Assembly (NCBI GenBank): GCA_038025085.1
Contig: CM076143.1
Coordinates: forward strand, 15,857,501 to 15,921,500
DNA from: Tetragonia tetragonoides
Taxonomy: Eukaryota > Streptophyta > Magnoliopsida > Caryophyllales > Aizoaceae
Direction of reading: 5' to 3'
DNA: 64,000 nucleotides
Shown here: positions 22,439 through 35,032 of the stretch, one piece after another
Position numbering within the stretch: the stretch's first letter is position 1
Layout: each line of letters starts with the position of its first letter
Program-made: the position numbers and the translations under genes
Notes under the pieces: model-generated
The model's input: the letters and a program-made list of their open reading frames with translations, nothing else
Database searches by the model: none
What the model was told of the DNA's origin: nothing

Positions 22439-22840
22439 ATGGCATCCAGTGGTGCATCAAGTAGAGGTCAACAACAAACGGAAGAAGGAATTATATTACT
22501 CTCTAATATGTTAATTAATTAATTTATTTATATCATAACCTCCATTATTTTACCCTTCTTAGCAAGAAAGCGTTCAGCTTTAGAATCAAGAAGATTGTAC
22601 TATGGAAAGGTGAAGGAAGAGGTGGTACAACTTTTTGAGAGATTGCATGACAACCTTCAAGTGACGGCGTTGGCGGATCTAGTATCCGGTGAAGAGCGTA
22701 TCTTTTGTCAATCTCGTCCATCGACTAAGAAGTTATCAACATTGGAGAAGATTTACGAAGGCCATTTGGAAATCAAGTTGGATGAGGAAAATCTAGCACC
22801 TTATTGGAGAGAGGTTGAAGGACAAGATTACTCCGATTAG
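22439..22840 (+). CDS. Small two-exon gene of unknown function (114 residues)
   Basis: I do not recognise this family. Exon 1 (22439-22509) encodes MASSGASSRGQQQTEEG and ends AAT AT before a GT. Exon 2 (22567-22840) starts after a CAAG acceptor; that choice restores the frame (IKRSALESRRLYYGKVKEEV) and gives 115 codons including TAG. The alternative acceptor four bases upstream puts the reading frame out, which is why I chose this one. The product is hydrophilic, acidic at the C terminus and probably helical (VVQLFERLHDNLQV), with no signal peptide or membrane segment. A TATA box 49 bp upstream and the divergent GRF gene suggest a shared promoter. It is the only complete, TATA-preceded reading frame in the window. 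Whether it is expressed is unknown. Confidence 0.55.
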
Positions 22841-22967
22841 GGTGTTGTTTTTAACTTAAGTATTAACAATTGTCGTTTTTGGTTAATGAATGAAAAATCA
22901 TTCACTTATGATGTTGGTTATGTCGTGGTTATGTCATTGTTTAATGAAAGTATCTAGTTAACTTACG
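22841..22967. other. 3' flank of the small gene up to the right inverted copy
   Basis: AT-rich. No feature beyond possible polyadenylation signals (AATGAAT at 22884). Confidence 0.35.
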
Positions 22968-24303
22968 AGATATTCAACATCTTCATTACTAAGTTATGGA
23001 AAGCTCCATTATGACAGATTTTCATGACTAAGTTACATAGTCCATAAAATACACAACTCATGACCTCCTTTCGCGGCATATATATTAACTTACATAGTCC
23101 ATAAAATACACAACTCATGACCTCCTTTCGTGGCATATATATTAACTTACATAGTCCATAAAATACGCAACTCATGAACTGCTTTCATCGCATAGATATT
23201 AAATTACATTGTCCATAAAATACAAAACTCATTAATTCCTTTCATGACATAGAAACAACATACATCGATTTTCACCATATTGATGGACACAATTCACTGA
23301 TTACTTTGATCTTGGGATGGAGCATACAACTAGCATTTGATTTCGTTTTGTCTTCATTATTAAAGTTTCAATGCACTACTATAAGTTGTAGAAGTACAAA
23401 GAAGTTCATGTTTGTACAAAACATGAAACAAATGTACTAAAGTCTTCATTTTTTCACCAAACAACATTGTTTCCGAAAATAGCTAATTCTCATCCTCACG
23501 TAAAAAGTTCATATTTTATGTAGGAAGGAGATGAGAAATTTAAGGTTGAAAAGTACTTTACCTGATAAAGCATACGACATAGTACAAATGAACTTAAAAG
23601 CACATCAGGTTAAACACGCTACACTTAGCTTGGTCAACCGCCATGTTCAATTTATTTGTACTAGCATTATGTTATTTCTACAACTTTAAATTAAATTGTA
23701 TTATTATGAAGTGATTTCTACTAAAATATAACACAAAGTTTTAAAAAAAGTAACATTCGAAAGCAAAGGGTTGCGCATCTCCCTGAATTAGGTTTTCATT
23801 GTCCAACCCATTAACCTATATGCCTATAAAACTTGTACTTCAAATATTGTACAACACAAGCAAAATTTTAATCCTTAACTAGAAAGTTCTACAACAACTA
23901 ATTGATGAACAAATTCTCCATCGGTTTCCATGGCTATGATGCTTCCCCCATTGTTGCATCTGCTGATTCTGGTAACACACTTTGTACTTTTAACTATACA
24001 AACTTACTGCATTATGGTTAGTAATTAGTACATTATTTTGGACATGTAAGTAAAGTTTGTCTCTCTTAGTACAATTGTTGATAGTAAAGTCAACTTTTCA
24101 AGGTGTTTTTCTTACATTGCAATTTGATGGTTTAGTACAACTTTAGAATCAAATTAGTACAACATTGTTGTATCTCTCAAGTCAATAGTACAACTTCACC
24201 TAAATATGATTACAAGTTTAGTAACCCGTTGTTCGTCTAAGTTTATATTATTTTGTACTAATATAATTGTTTTACTTTATGCTACTAATTATTTGAATGT
24301 TCC
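22968..24303 (-). repeat. Right copy of the Ulp1 element, distal part
   Basis: Reverse complement of 8040-9474 with indels. It ends exactly where the gypsy element begins. The sequence resumes at 38891 after a GTTCC duplication. Confidence 0.88.
23905..23971 (+). pseudogene. First exon of the unknown SIM-like gene, right copy
   Basis: ATG at 23905 opens MNKFSIGFHGYDASPIVA and reaches ADSG before a GTAACA donor at 23972. The second exon, 38891-39350, was separated by the gypsy insertion about 14.6 kb wide. It supplies the start codon that is mutated in the left copy. Confidence 0.5.
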
Positions 24304-25179
24304 TGTAAACACCAGGGTTTGAATTTTACTCCCTTTGCTATTGGGTCTTTAGGATAATTGAAGAGTCGCCACCAAATTTTAAGGAAAAGACTTGGAAACC
24401 AATAAAGAACCCAAATCGAAAGTCTAGAAAGACTCCAACTTAGGTTTAATGCACCCCAATCCCGATTGGTGATTAATTGACTCTAATGACCCAAAGGACC
24501 AAAGTTGAGTTCAGGGGTGTGGGTACAAATTGGGAATGTGTTAGGCACCCAATTACGCTCGATAAATAAACGGCCTCTACTAATTGATCTTGATTAATAA
24601 TTAAAGTTGCACGGTTCCAAACAAATCCGGTCGTCCAAATCCTAGAATTAACTAAGTGGGTTGAACAACATGAATTATTGCTATTGTTATTGCTTTGTAC
24701 ATTCCCTACTACAAAAAAGCTATTTAACCACGCAAAAACCATTGTTTACCACACCTTAAAGCGTAGAAAAAGATTTTTACCACGCTTTAAAAAGCGTGGC
24801 AAAAATCAATATGGATGGTTTACGCTTTTAAGCGTCAAATTTAGCCACACTTTTTCCCGTGGATAATGAATATCCATTTTTTTCACACTTTTAGGTGTCA
24901 CAACTTTGGTGACATTCCACCAACTTTAATGGCGGGAAATTATTTATAACGCTGAAAAGCGTTACAAAATTTGAGCGTGAGAAATTAATACCGCAAAGAA
25001 AAGCCTGGTTAAAACTAAGCATATATTATTTATTTTAGATACGAGAAAAGTGAGACATTGTTGCAAGAAATGCATGATGCTTTATCACGTGATAAAAGTT
25101 TGAAGATACTATCGATACAAACGTGAAAATTATACTCACATATCATAGTAGTATGTTTCATCATTAAAATTAAAGAGAG

Positions 25180-26180
25180 CGCCGAATTGCCCGATGGTAT
25201 ATTTAATAACCCTCTTTCACCATATTGGTATATTTAAAAGCTCCGACGCCAAATGGGTATATAAATTTACACTTTTGCGCAAATAGGTCCAAAATCTCGC
25301 CGCTGACGACTAAATTAATTTTGAAAAATCATGATTTTCCTGCTTTTTTTCTAGATTCTTCAGTTTCTTAAAACTAATTACTTTTCTTTATTCTTCTTTT
25401 TTTTTATTACTCTGTTTTTCTGTCCCTTGTTCTGATCAAACAGAAATGTTTAAGTTTCCATACACGATAAGGGCAGCAAATGAAAAATCAAGACATTTTC
25501 CACATCCTGTTCTCCACCTCAATCGTCTCTGTTATTGGTTACGCCGGTCGCCAACTCACCAACTTCTTTTCGTATCTTTCCCTACCCTCTTTCCTTCCCT
25601 TTTATGTTATTTTGATTAAACGTTAAATATTAGGGGTTTCATTACAACTGGGTTGAGTGTATGTGAAACTACTGAATGCTTTGCTGCTCTAAATGCCACA
25701 ATCTCCAATAGAATATATGATACACAAAGGGTCGCATTTGAGTGAATTTGGCCAACGTAAATAATGAGACTTGCTGTGAAGTGAGAGAAAAGGAATGAAG
25801 AGGAATCCACAACATCAATTTATATAGAATGTGTCCACATAATTTAGAGTTATCTTCAACTTTTATGGGTAATATAACTGCCATTGAAGCACGGGAAGGG
25901 AGGGAGAGAGGAGAAGAAGATGAAGGTAGAATAGGAGGAAGAAAAAGGAAAAAGAAAACAATAAACTTGGCAATCAGGAGAGAGAAGAAAAATAAAATAG
26001 TTAAAGAAAATAAGAAAATTTTGAAAATGATTTTTTTATTTTTTTTTAGTTGTCGGCGGCGAGATTTTGGACTCGTGTGCGCTGAAGTGTCAATTTATAT
26101 ACCTATCTGGCACCGGAGATTTTAAATATACCCATGTGGTGAAAGAGGGTCAATAAATATACCCATCTAGCAATTCGGCG
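25180..26180. mobile_element. Mutator-like MITE, 1.0 kb, about 145-bp terminal inverted repeats
   Basis: The left arm 25180-25325 and right arm 26035-26180 are inverted repeats beginning CGCCGAATTGC. Each arm has an iterated phrase (ATGGGTATATTTAA, then CCCTCTTTCACCA). Long TIRs suggest the Mutator superfamily; I could not see a clean 9-bp target duplication. The interior (25330-26030) is unassigned and GA-rich near 25885-26010. Confidence 0.7.
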
Positions 26181-29100
26181 AATTATCATTCATGAAATGA
26201 CATACGAAACTAAAACCTACTACAATTTAGCGTTAATGTCTTTGAAAGAATACTACGTTTTTAATTTTTTATAAAGAACACAACACCATATGAGCCCACT
26301 AGTCTCGAACTTTTTCATCATCAATCCAAGTGTCTTTTGAGTATTAAGCTTTGGTTCTGCTGGTGCTGTTGTTGTTTACTGCTGCCATGAGAATGCTAGC
26401 TCCGTCTTCTGCTGCTGCTTTAATGTTGCACTGGTTGCTCTGTTGCAACTTGCTGCTGGTGTATCTGATCGAATCAAAGATGCTACTGTGAGACTGAGAA
26501 AAGCAAAGAAGAAATACGCAAAATTAGACAATGAACTAGAAAATCGGCGTTGCCTACTACCCTACTGACGCTGATGGTTTTCTGGCCTGATTTGGGGTGG
26601 ATTTGAGCAATGGTTAAATCATGATCTCAAGAGTTGGAACCTCCCTACTCTTTCTCTCCGTCCTCTTCCTTTCTCTCTCCTTCCTCACCACTCTATCTCC
26701 TTCACCCTCCCCCACTTGCACATTTAATGTCACCTTATGATGAGATTAGGGTCCTTCCTAATCATGAGAGTAGGCAAGAATTTTTGGGATTTGAGCTTCG
26801 GTATCGCTGTATATAAGCCACCAAAGGATGATTAGTTGAAAAAGAGGAATTAAGCCAGAAAGCTGAAGAAATTGATTATTAGTGCTTCTGTATATAGACA
26901 ATGTTACAAAATAATCACTGAATGCTCTCCATATGAGGAACTAGCCGACACCGCATCCAAGGCAAGGAATGCAATCATGCTGAAGATTAAGAACCAATAA
27001 GCTAGTAAAAGTATATCTCTAACATGGCCAGAATACTGTCTCTGGTTTATTAAACCTTTCTCTTCAGTAAGAGAGTGCAACTACAAGGGAAGACGAAAGA
27101 AAAATCTAAGTCTGCATATGAAAACATTACACCAAAATAGCTCACAAAGGCCAAAGCCAACAGACCACACAACTATGGGAAGACTTCAGACCTGGCACAA
27201 CAACACCCAAAACAGGCCAAAACCTATTCTTTAGCTTCCTTCTGACCAACCATAACATCCCTTAATTCTAGTTACATCCAACCACAACTAATATAAGAGA
27301 ATGCATTATATTCCAATGAGGAAAACTCAAAGCTAGATAATTCCTGACCATACTACATCTACTGATAATATTTTAGGAAAACAAGGGTATATATACCTAG
27401 AGCATTATCTTCATCCGTTATGCAGAGTAACAACAGTGCGAGACCTAAGACACAAACAAATGTCACAAACTAAGTAAAACTGAAAAACAAAAGGCAAAGC
27501 AATAGGATCTGTAGTGCGAAGTTTTCCTAGTGAACTAATATTACTAGCATAATGGATAAGTGAAGAATTCATTAGTGTGTCAAGTCTAAGAAATATTTGC
27601 ACAGTACAGGAACAACTTAATATAATGAGCAAGATCACTTGACCGAAGAATCCACACCAATCCTCACAAACACCCACACTAATGTCCTTGAAATTATATT
27701 TCCAATGACCACTAATGGATCAAATTTCAGACATTAAAAAAGAAAAAAAAAGCTGCAAACAAAATCGAGTTAGAGTAGCTAGAGAATCACAAACTAGGTT
27801 ATAAAGAAGAGAGCTTTCTTTGAGGAGCACCAAGTCATGAACTATGAAAATATTAAGGTAAGATTACTAGCATATCCATTATCCACAATGTTTCTTTGTT
27901 GAATAGTTCGTGTATAAGGTGTCTGCGTCGGAAAATTGACGGTAAAATCAGTGTCTTTGCTGGCTATAACAACACTATCAACTCACAGAGAGCAGGCTGC
28001 AACAACAACTCACTTCACAAAACAATACCAAGTTACAGGAGCATGAAGCCTCATGACAGCAGCAACAGCCTTGTACCAGTAGCAGCGCCAAACAGACAGC
28101 AACAAAAGCTTCATGACAGTGTAAATTTTACAGCAGCAACAACAGTACTAAACCATAAGAACAGCAATATGACAACAACATTACAACATAAGGAGGGCAT
28201 GGAATTACAAGATAAATAAAGCGGAATGGAAAGGGAGTGACTAACCAGCAAAAAGAAGCAAAGCCAAATGAATCATGACATTTCATTCCCTTAAGACATT
28301 TCACTACTAAGAAGTGATCAAATTTAACCCTGAAATTCAATTCTTTAGTCAAGAAACCAAGAAATACTATTAAATGAACATGAAAGCCATATAACAAAGC
28401 TAAATAACATTAGCTAGCAACCCATTCCAACAAATGTTAGTGACATGAACAATAATGATATTGCAACATTACCTAGGAAATGAACCACATTGCCATTGCA
28501 ACTCATTCACCATTTTACGTTTATTTGATTAAAAACAGAACTTCAAAACTGAAACAATCAGCACTTAAAGCCAGTTTTCCTCAAAGTCTAGCCAGTTTTA
28601 CGAGCAAACAATGTCTTAGCTATCCTGATTAAAAAGGATCTAGCATATACTCACTATTCAACCAACCTATATCACATCAGCCCTTCCCAATTCAAAATTA
28701 CTAATGGCATACAACACACTGATACATACAGAGAACCCACAACGGAATTAGCGGAAAAAAGATGCTTTCTTCAGTCAAGCAAGAGGGAGAATGGTGATTG
28801 AACGACATTACCTTATAAAGGAAGAACAAAAGTCAGAATTGAAATCAATCAACAATATCCCATTCTTTTTGTTTGGAGCGAGCAGTTTAAACCCTAACAT
28901 TAAAGCTCACATCCAAATTCAAATACGAAAGAAAATAACCAAAATCAAACGAAATCACAAATCAAAATGAAATTTACAAACGAAAATGGAAAAACAAAGG
29001 AAAAAGTGAAACACTTACTTAGATATTCTCTTTAAAAAAAAAAACACACAAATTACAGAAATATATCAACTTTAAGCAGTCATACATTCAAAATAAGAAA

Positions 29101-29700
29101 ATTGAGAAGACAGACTTACCTTAAGCATCCTTGCAAAGCTTTGTAGATCAAAACCCATGGAGTTTAACTGTAAAGAACATCCCGAAGAACTCCAAAAATA
29201 TTTTCAACTGACCATCAAAGTTATTAAATTCAAGTAGACCCAATCAGAACTGAAACGAGCAGCAAACCCCTTCTTCTCATTGAGAGCGAGCAGTAAACCT
29301 AATATATAAATTCATAACCAAAATTTGGATACACAGAACTAGAATTGAGCGAAATTAACAAATGGAACTAATATCACAAATTAAAATGGAAAAAAAAAAG
29401 ATGAAAGACTTGTATCCAGACAGACGAGTGCAAACTTCCAACAAAATCCTTAACTCAAAAAAAAAAAATATTCGGCAAAACAAATTCAAAGAAAGGTAAA
29501 AATTAGAAATTTACCTTCGAATCTGAAGGGTTTGTGACCTTCAACGAGTTTAATTATTCATCAAACTGGAGAGATTTAGCGGGTTCGATTGAGAGGGTTT
29601 GATGAGAAAAACTGAAAAAAAGAAACGAAAGAACGAGGGAGACTGAGAATAAGGGGTAAGTGCGCTTGTTTAAGAGTTAAACTGTTTATCCTTCTTTTTC
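26181..29700. other. Interior of the 5.2-kb CACTA element
   Basis: No intact gene. Short open stretches with coding-like character occur on the + strand near 26480-26545 (RIKDATVRLRKAKKKYAKL) and 26905-26998 (YEELADTASKARNAIMLKIK). They may be captured exons of genes I do not recognise. CAG-rich sequence lies at 27960-28170. 29500-29690 reads like a 5' UTR on the minus strand. Confidence 0.35.
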
Positions 29701-30756
29701 TTCTTTTTATCTTTATTTTTTACACTTAATGAAATAAGGAGGCGGTGGAATTTGATTTCTGGGCCCGCCTTCACAGAATCCCAAATGAAGCCACGAACTT
29801 AAGCGTGACAAACGCCCCGACTTTTATTGTCCACGCTGCTTGTCATAGAAAAGTCCCGTATTTTTTCCATTGAACCTCACGCTTTACAGAGCGTGACAAA
29901 AAAAGTGTCCCCTATAAGTATTTTTGTTATAGTGATTATTTATCCAATTACATGCTATGAATTAATAAAGCGCAAGATTAACCCAATAAATATACAAGAT
30001 GATAATATTCTCCAAAACCTACAGTTATTGCTAAACGCGTCAATTGCCAACTTGCATCAATAAATAAGTTAGTAACTTCATTGGAATTAAATCAAAGCAA
30101 TAAAAAAGTAGTTAAGAAGAACATGCTTCTCATGCAATAATTATAAGAAATATGAAAATTGATCTAATCATACAATTAATCTAATTCTATACTAGTTAAA
30201 CATGTAAATATGCAAAAACATGATTTTTATACTAAACATGCAATGAACATGAATTAAACTAATTTAACATGATTAATATACTAATATACAAAATAGTAAT
30301 CAAAACATGCAAATTAATCAACCATAAGCATAATCTAAGTAAAACATGATTATAAAAAGAATTGGTTTATTAAAATAAACCCTCGGGATGGAGAACTTGG
30401 ATATTCACTTACGAACGGACGAATTCCCAAAGATTCTTGTTCTTGATCAAAGGTAGATGAATTATATGCTGTCTTGTAAAGATGAACAATATTAAAGGTC
30501 TTTTTGTGGTGGAAAGGGTAAAGGATCAGTTTTTATGGTAGAAGGATGATTAGAGTTGTTTATTTGGTGAAGGAGGAAGGAGATGGATGAAGATTGAGAG
30601 ATTAAGGTTAATTAGAGAGCTCTAGGGTTCAATTTGACCTCTCCATTGTGTTCTCCTTGAAAAAACGGAGGAAAAGAGTGTATATAAAGGTAGGTTTAGG
30701 TCTGTGACGGAACTGACAAAAAGGCCGGATAAAATAGTCCAACAGGCGCCTTTCAT

Positions 30757-30870
30757 GGGGGACCGCTTGGCGTCCAAGCGGCTACCGCTCCAACAAGTGG
30801 CTAGCCGCTAGGACTAACGGCCTAGCCGCTAAGGCCAGCCGCTTGGGCAAGCGGTTCAGCTGCTCCGACA
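30757..30870. repeat. GC-rich palindromic cluster in the gypsy LTR (AGCCGCT units)
   Basis: Short inverted units such as CCGCTTGGCGTCCAAGCGG and TAGCCGCTAGG are packed in about 110 bp. The same cluster occurs in the other LTR at about 38170-38310. It could form hairpins in the RNA leader. Confidence 0.8.
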
Positions 30871-31618
30871 GGGAGCGAGACAAACTTTGACGGCTCATAA
30901 CTTCTTCGTTTGACCTCCGATTGACTTGATTCATTTTGCATTGGATTCTTTATTCAAAGGGCTTTGTTTGGACATATTATCATCCCAATTCTCATGAGTA
31001 TTTCGGGAGTTATGGCCCAAACACTAAAGAGGTATCCATTTCAGTATACCTTGCGGTAATTGGATCATATCTCATTCGTTTCTTATTGGACTTGGACCCA
31101 TAATATGTCAATTTAAAGATATTTGTGTGAGGAATCCATCTAAATTAGGCTCACTTGGAAATTATTTCACTAATGGAGGATAATCCTATTTGAACCGTGG
31201 AGTGCGGTAATCAGAGCATCTCTTTTGTCCCATATCTTTGTGGTATCACATCTTTTGACTCCGGTGTCCGTTTGGGACGAGGTAAGGGTCGTTGGAAAGG
31301 TTATAGAAAAAGGTATGTGATTATGTTGAAATGAGAGGTTTTATGCCAATGATCAAGAGTTCGAACACTTCGAAAATTCTTATTGTCCATGATATTCCAT
31401 ATCCATCATCATCAGGTTTTCGGTGGGACAGAGACACAATTTGGTGTCTACAAAAGCCCCCACTTTGGCTGAGCTCGGATAGAGCGAAGGTCAAAGTATT
31501 CCTATTCCATTACCTGCATGAATCAAACAGGTAAACTGAGTGAGGTGACAATCAGTTAAAGATAAACAATCATTTTAGGATAAAGTAGTAATTCCCTCGT
31601 CTAAAATGGCCGAGAGTT

Positions 31619-32140
31619 TGACCCTATGCTGTAGGTCACACCATAAAAATATTTATCAGAGATAAGATTGGTAATAAATGATAAAAAATCCTTCAATTTT
31701 CAGTCGAAGGGAGAGATCCTATGCTGTAGGTCACACAATAAATGTCCTTCAATGTTCAGTCGAAGGGGAACCCTATGCTGTAGGTTACACAATAAATGTC
31801 CTTCGTATCAGTCAAAGGGGAACCCGATGCTGTAGGTTACACAATAAAATCCTTCGATTATCAGTCGAACGGAGAGACCCTATGCTGTAGGTCACACAAC
31901 AAACGTCCTTCAATTTTCAATCGAAGGGGAACCCTATGCTGTAGGTTACACGATAAAAATAAAAATATTTCGTTAGAAATAGAATAAATGATAAAATCCT
32001 TCGATTTTCTGTCGAAGAGAGAGGCCCTATGCTGTAGGTCACAAAATAAAAGGTATTTCGTTTGAAATAAGATAATAATGAATATTTTGCTCGATTTTCC
32101 ATCGAAGCAAAGACCTTGTGCTGTAGGTTACACAATAAAT
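31619..32140. repeat. Tandem repeat, about eight units of 53-95 bp, 3' of gag
   Basis: Each unit carries CCTTCGATTNTCAGTCGAAG (itself a small palindrome) and CCTATGCTGTAGGTYACAC. Confidence 0.9.
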
Positions 32141-34381
32141 ATTATGATAAATGTCACGTGAATGTAATGTCATGTAGTTTCGACCATTGGTTGAGTAACC
32201 TGCGTGGTTAGTCAATTATAGAGATAATTGATGCGTTGACTCTTGGTCAAACGCGAACCTGTATAAAAGGTCGGACAAAATAGTTGGTTTAACCAGCCAT
32301 ATACGTAAACATTCATATGCATATGAGTATAATCAATGCGATAATCAGAAAAGACGCGACTCTTCTGAAAACAGTGTTCTATAGGACACACCTACATCCT
32401 AAGACCTTAAAAGATATGGGACAAAACCCTAAGGATTAGACCCAATTAGTGAAGAAAGTTTAGGAACTCACCCAATCAAATGATGATGCAAAAGTCTAAT
32501 GATATGCAAATCAAATGCATTCAAATATTGTGCTATATAAATGTGCACATGAATGTCATGAGACTCAATGCAATGTGATGATAACTTGGCCTAAAGCTCC
32601 ATGCAACCTAGATATGAATGATGATGCATATGACTGGACACATGTAATGCTAAAATGTATGCCTAACAGACAATACTCCAAGGAAAAAAATGAGAGATTG
32701 TTTTTTTATATTTTTTTTAAGGAGAGTGCCCCTCATAAGTCGTGTGACAAGTATTCTCTAGAGATGTCTTCATGTAATATGCAAAGCCTCTATTATTGAG
32801 GTGCAACCAAACTCGTTGAAGTAACTTCCTTATGTAGATGAGACCCAAAGTCTTCAAATGCTTTTCACCAGAATTGGGGGAAACAAAATCCCCTAGTGTG
32901 GATCAAAGTTTTTTTCTAATGATAGTGGATTTTCAATGATATCAAGAGTGACGAACTTTCAGATGGAGTCATAGGTCCAAGAGATGACAGTTGCAAAGCC
33001 ACGAATTGCGAGTATAGAGCCAAAGCAAAGTGGAGAATTCTAGGTAGAAATATGGTATTATGAAAGAATTGGGCTTAAGTGCTAAAATAAAATAAAAAAA
33101 AAAAAAAAACAAACGGAATGTTTTGTGATGGGGAGAAGATGAAGGTAATTCAAACTCGACTCCAAGTCTTGAGATCTAAAATGGGCTAAAATCACAGAAC
33201 TTTGAAACCCTTAGAATTCTGAGTTGTCATATGAAAACTGATTGTTTAGAACCTTTGATTATCACATGTGAAATGTGAGACTTATTAATGAGATTTTAAC
33301 GGGGCCGAGCCTCTTAAGAGGTTACCTACGTATCCTTGCGGAATCAGGCCAAAACGTAGTTCGGGGACCACAAATTTTAGTGCCCTAACTTTTGTCTGAG
33401 TCATTGTATTGGGGGATCGACCCAGCGTGCTTGCCATTTTTGCCTAAGCCATTGAATGAATATGCTTAGCGGGCTTTTTTTTTATTATTTTTTTTATGCC
33501 CTAACTTTTGCCTAGGCCGCCCTTTTGGGTTTTCAACCTAGCGGGCTATTTTTTTTTTAGTGAACACACATCTTTGAAGGGTCACACCTCTAGGAGGTCT
33601 TTTGGGTTGTAATGTTTGGCCAAGGTGATGGTTGCCAAAGAAGGGATATTAAGGCTCAAATACCCATCAAAAGCCCCCAGTATGCTGGGGTGTCACTTTG
33701 TGGTAAAGAAACTCTCTGTTTATTTTCGAATCACTTGAGACTTTATTTTCTTCTTTTTTTTTGGAATGTTTTTTTTTTTTAATCTCTTGCTCTTTGAGCT
33801 CTTTCACTTTTGAGATAATGGAGTTCTCCTCACCAATTTGTGATTTTAGTGACACTCAAGGATGATGCACACTTTCCATACCTAGGGTTAGGATAAAATG
33901 TGGTTTAAGAAAGAAAGTGGCTTGTGTTTGTTGTCTCAAATGGGCTCCAAGTGGTAACTTTTATTATTGTAGGTGAAAGGATAATAATATAGGGTGCCAA
34001 ATGAATGCCTCTTGTCCTCGGTACGACTTTAGGATGTGTGTCTTTTTTTTATTTTTTATATTTATTGGTCCTTCTCAATTAGTCTCAGAAGTTAAGGTCC
34101 ATTGCATTGTTCAATCAGATTTAGCAACTAATGCGTATGCGGAAAGGAAACTGATAGAAATATGAAAATTAAAGGCTTCATACGCATCAGCAACTCAGAT
34201 TCATCATTGGATTTTCAAGTTAAACATTCCATGAGAAAAGAAAGAGATAAATAAAGGCTTATTTTATTCAATGCAAAAATGAAGCATTTCAATGCTTAAA
34301 AGGGATCCTAAGACAAGACTTGGATTCGACAAAAGAAAGAAAATGGGAGGAACTCTCCAACTTAGCCTAAAACTCTATGAC
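32141..34381. other. Gypsy 3' noncoding internal region
   Basis: No coding sequence recognised. T-rich runs at 32701-32720, 33478-33495 and 33767-33780. Repeated phrase TTTTGCCTAGGCC / TTTGCCTAAGCC with CTAGCGGGCT near 33440-33550. Confidence 0.5.
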
Positions 34382-35032
34382 TCAAGATTGGGCTTCGCCA
34401 TTGGGCTTGATGGTATTATTGCCTAATTGGGCGAGGATGTCATCTTCAATAAGCATACCTACGTAATTGAGTTGTGCGTAGGTGTCGATGACTTGAAACT
34501 TTAAATGATCAAGATACCTTGGTTGAAGGTTCTCGATTAACTTGCGAATTTGCTCTTCCTCGGATGGACGGTCAATCATTTCAACAACCTTGGTTCTCCA
34601 TCTTTTGACAAAATCAGTGAAGTTTTCATTTTCATCACCTTGCTTAATAGCTTCAAGCTCTCTAATGGTCATTGGTTGAATGACATTGTCAGCGTACCTA
34701 GTGAGGAACAAATTGGACACCTTGTTCCAATCTTGAACTTGATTGGACTCGATCTTAAAAAACCATGCCCGGACAGTGGGGTCCAAGGTTTGTGAGAAGA
34801 GGTGGACATATAAGTCAGGATCCACTCCTTTTAGGCTCATTGCAGTAGTAAAGGCCCTTATGTGATCTTTTGGATCGTCAGTCTCTTTGAAAATGGAGAC
34901 TTTGAGCTTCTTGATTTGGGCCTCAAGTGCGATCACGTCCTCGTTAGGTTGAGGTGTGTCGTTATGTTTTTGTTCGATGACAGTCAAACAATTGTCCATA
35001 GATTTCAACAAAGACATCATCTCCTTGATCAT
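34382..35032 (-). CDS. Retrotransposon Gag, intact 216-codon frame
   Basis: The gag domain of Ty3/gypsy elements forms the virus-like particle and packages element RNA. The frame runs from ATG 35032 to a stop at 34382. It shows the usual Gag core order: DPKDHIRAFTTAM, then DPTVRAWFFKIE, then W...SNLFLTRYADN, then ELEAIKQGDENENFTDFVKR. The N-terminal part is probably a coiled segment (MIKEMMSLLKSMDNCL). No CCHC zinc knuckle follows, so the protein is shorter than a full Gag. It lies between two tandem-repeat blocks and has no pol downstream. An upstream in-frame stop (TGA near 35059) makes this ATG the likely start. Confidence 0.85.
   Translation of the reverse strand: MIKEMMSLLKSMDNCLTVIEQKHNDTPQPNEDVIALEAQIKKLKVSIFKETDDPKDHIRAFTTAMSLKGVDPDLYVHLFSQTLDPTVRAWFFKIESNQVQDWNKVSNLFLTRYADNVIQPMTIRELEAIKQGDENENFTDFVKRWRTKVVEMIDRPSEEEQIRKLIENLQPRYLDHLKFQVIDTYAQLNYVGMLIEDDILAQLGNNTIKPNGEAQS

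Larger units (their letters stand above)
24704..29934. mobile_element. Non-autonomous CACTA-like element, 5.2 kb, nested in the gypsy LTR
   Basis: Ends CCCTACTACAAAAAAGC and, inverted, CACTATAACAAAAATAC. The 3-bp duplication ATT (24701-24703, 29935-29937) is confirmed by the empty site in the other LTR (CACATTATTTATCC near 37355). Subterminal AAGCGTGRC repeats occur at 24730-24990 and 29790-29905. No transposase is recognised. Confidence 0.9.
24304..31452 (-). mobile_element. Ty3/gypsy 3' LTR, split by a CACTA insertion
   Basis: Together 24304-24703 and 29938-31452 equal the LTR at 36961-38885. It starts TGTAAACACC and ends GGTGTCTACA on the + strand. The target duplication GTTCC stands at 24299-24303 and 38886-38890. 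About 19 differences are visible to the other LTR over the first 380 bp, so the insertion is not recent. The element is on the minus strand, so this is the downstream LTR. Confidence 0.93.

Noticed and set aside
26905..26998. Captured exon with YEELADTASKARNAIML
   Set aside because: Reads like coding sequence but I could not tie it to a family or find good splice sites on both sides.
31619..32140. Regularly spaced repeats that could be mistaken for a CRISPR array
   Set aside because: Units are long, vary in length, lack unique spacers, and lie inside a plant LTR retrotransposon.
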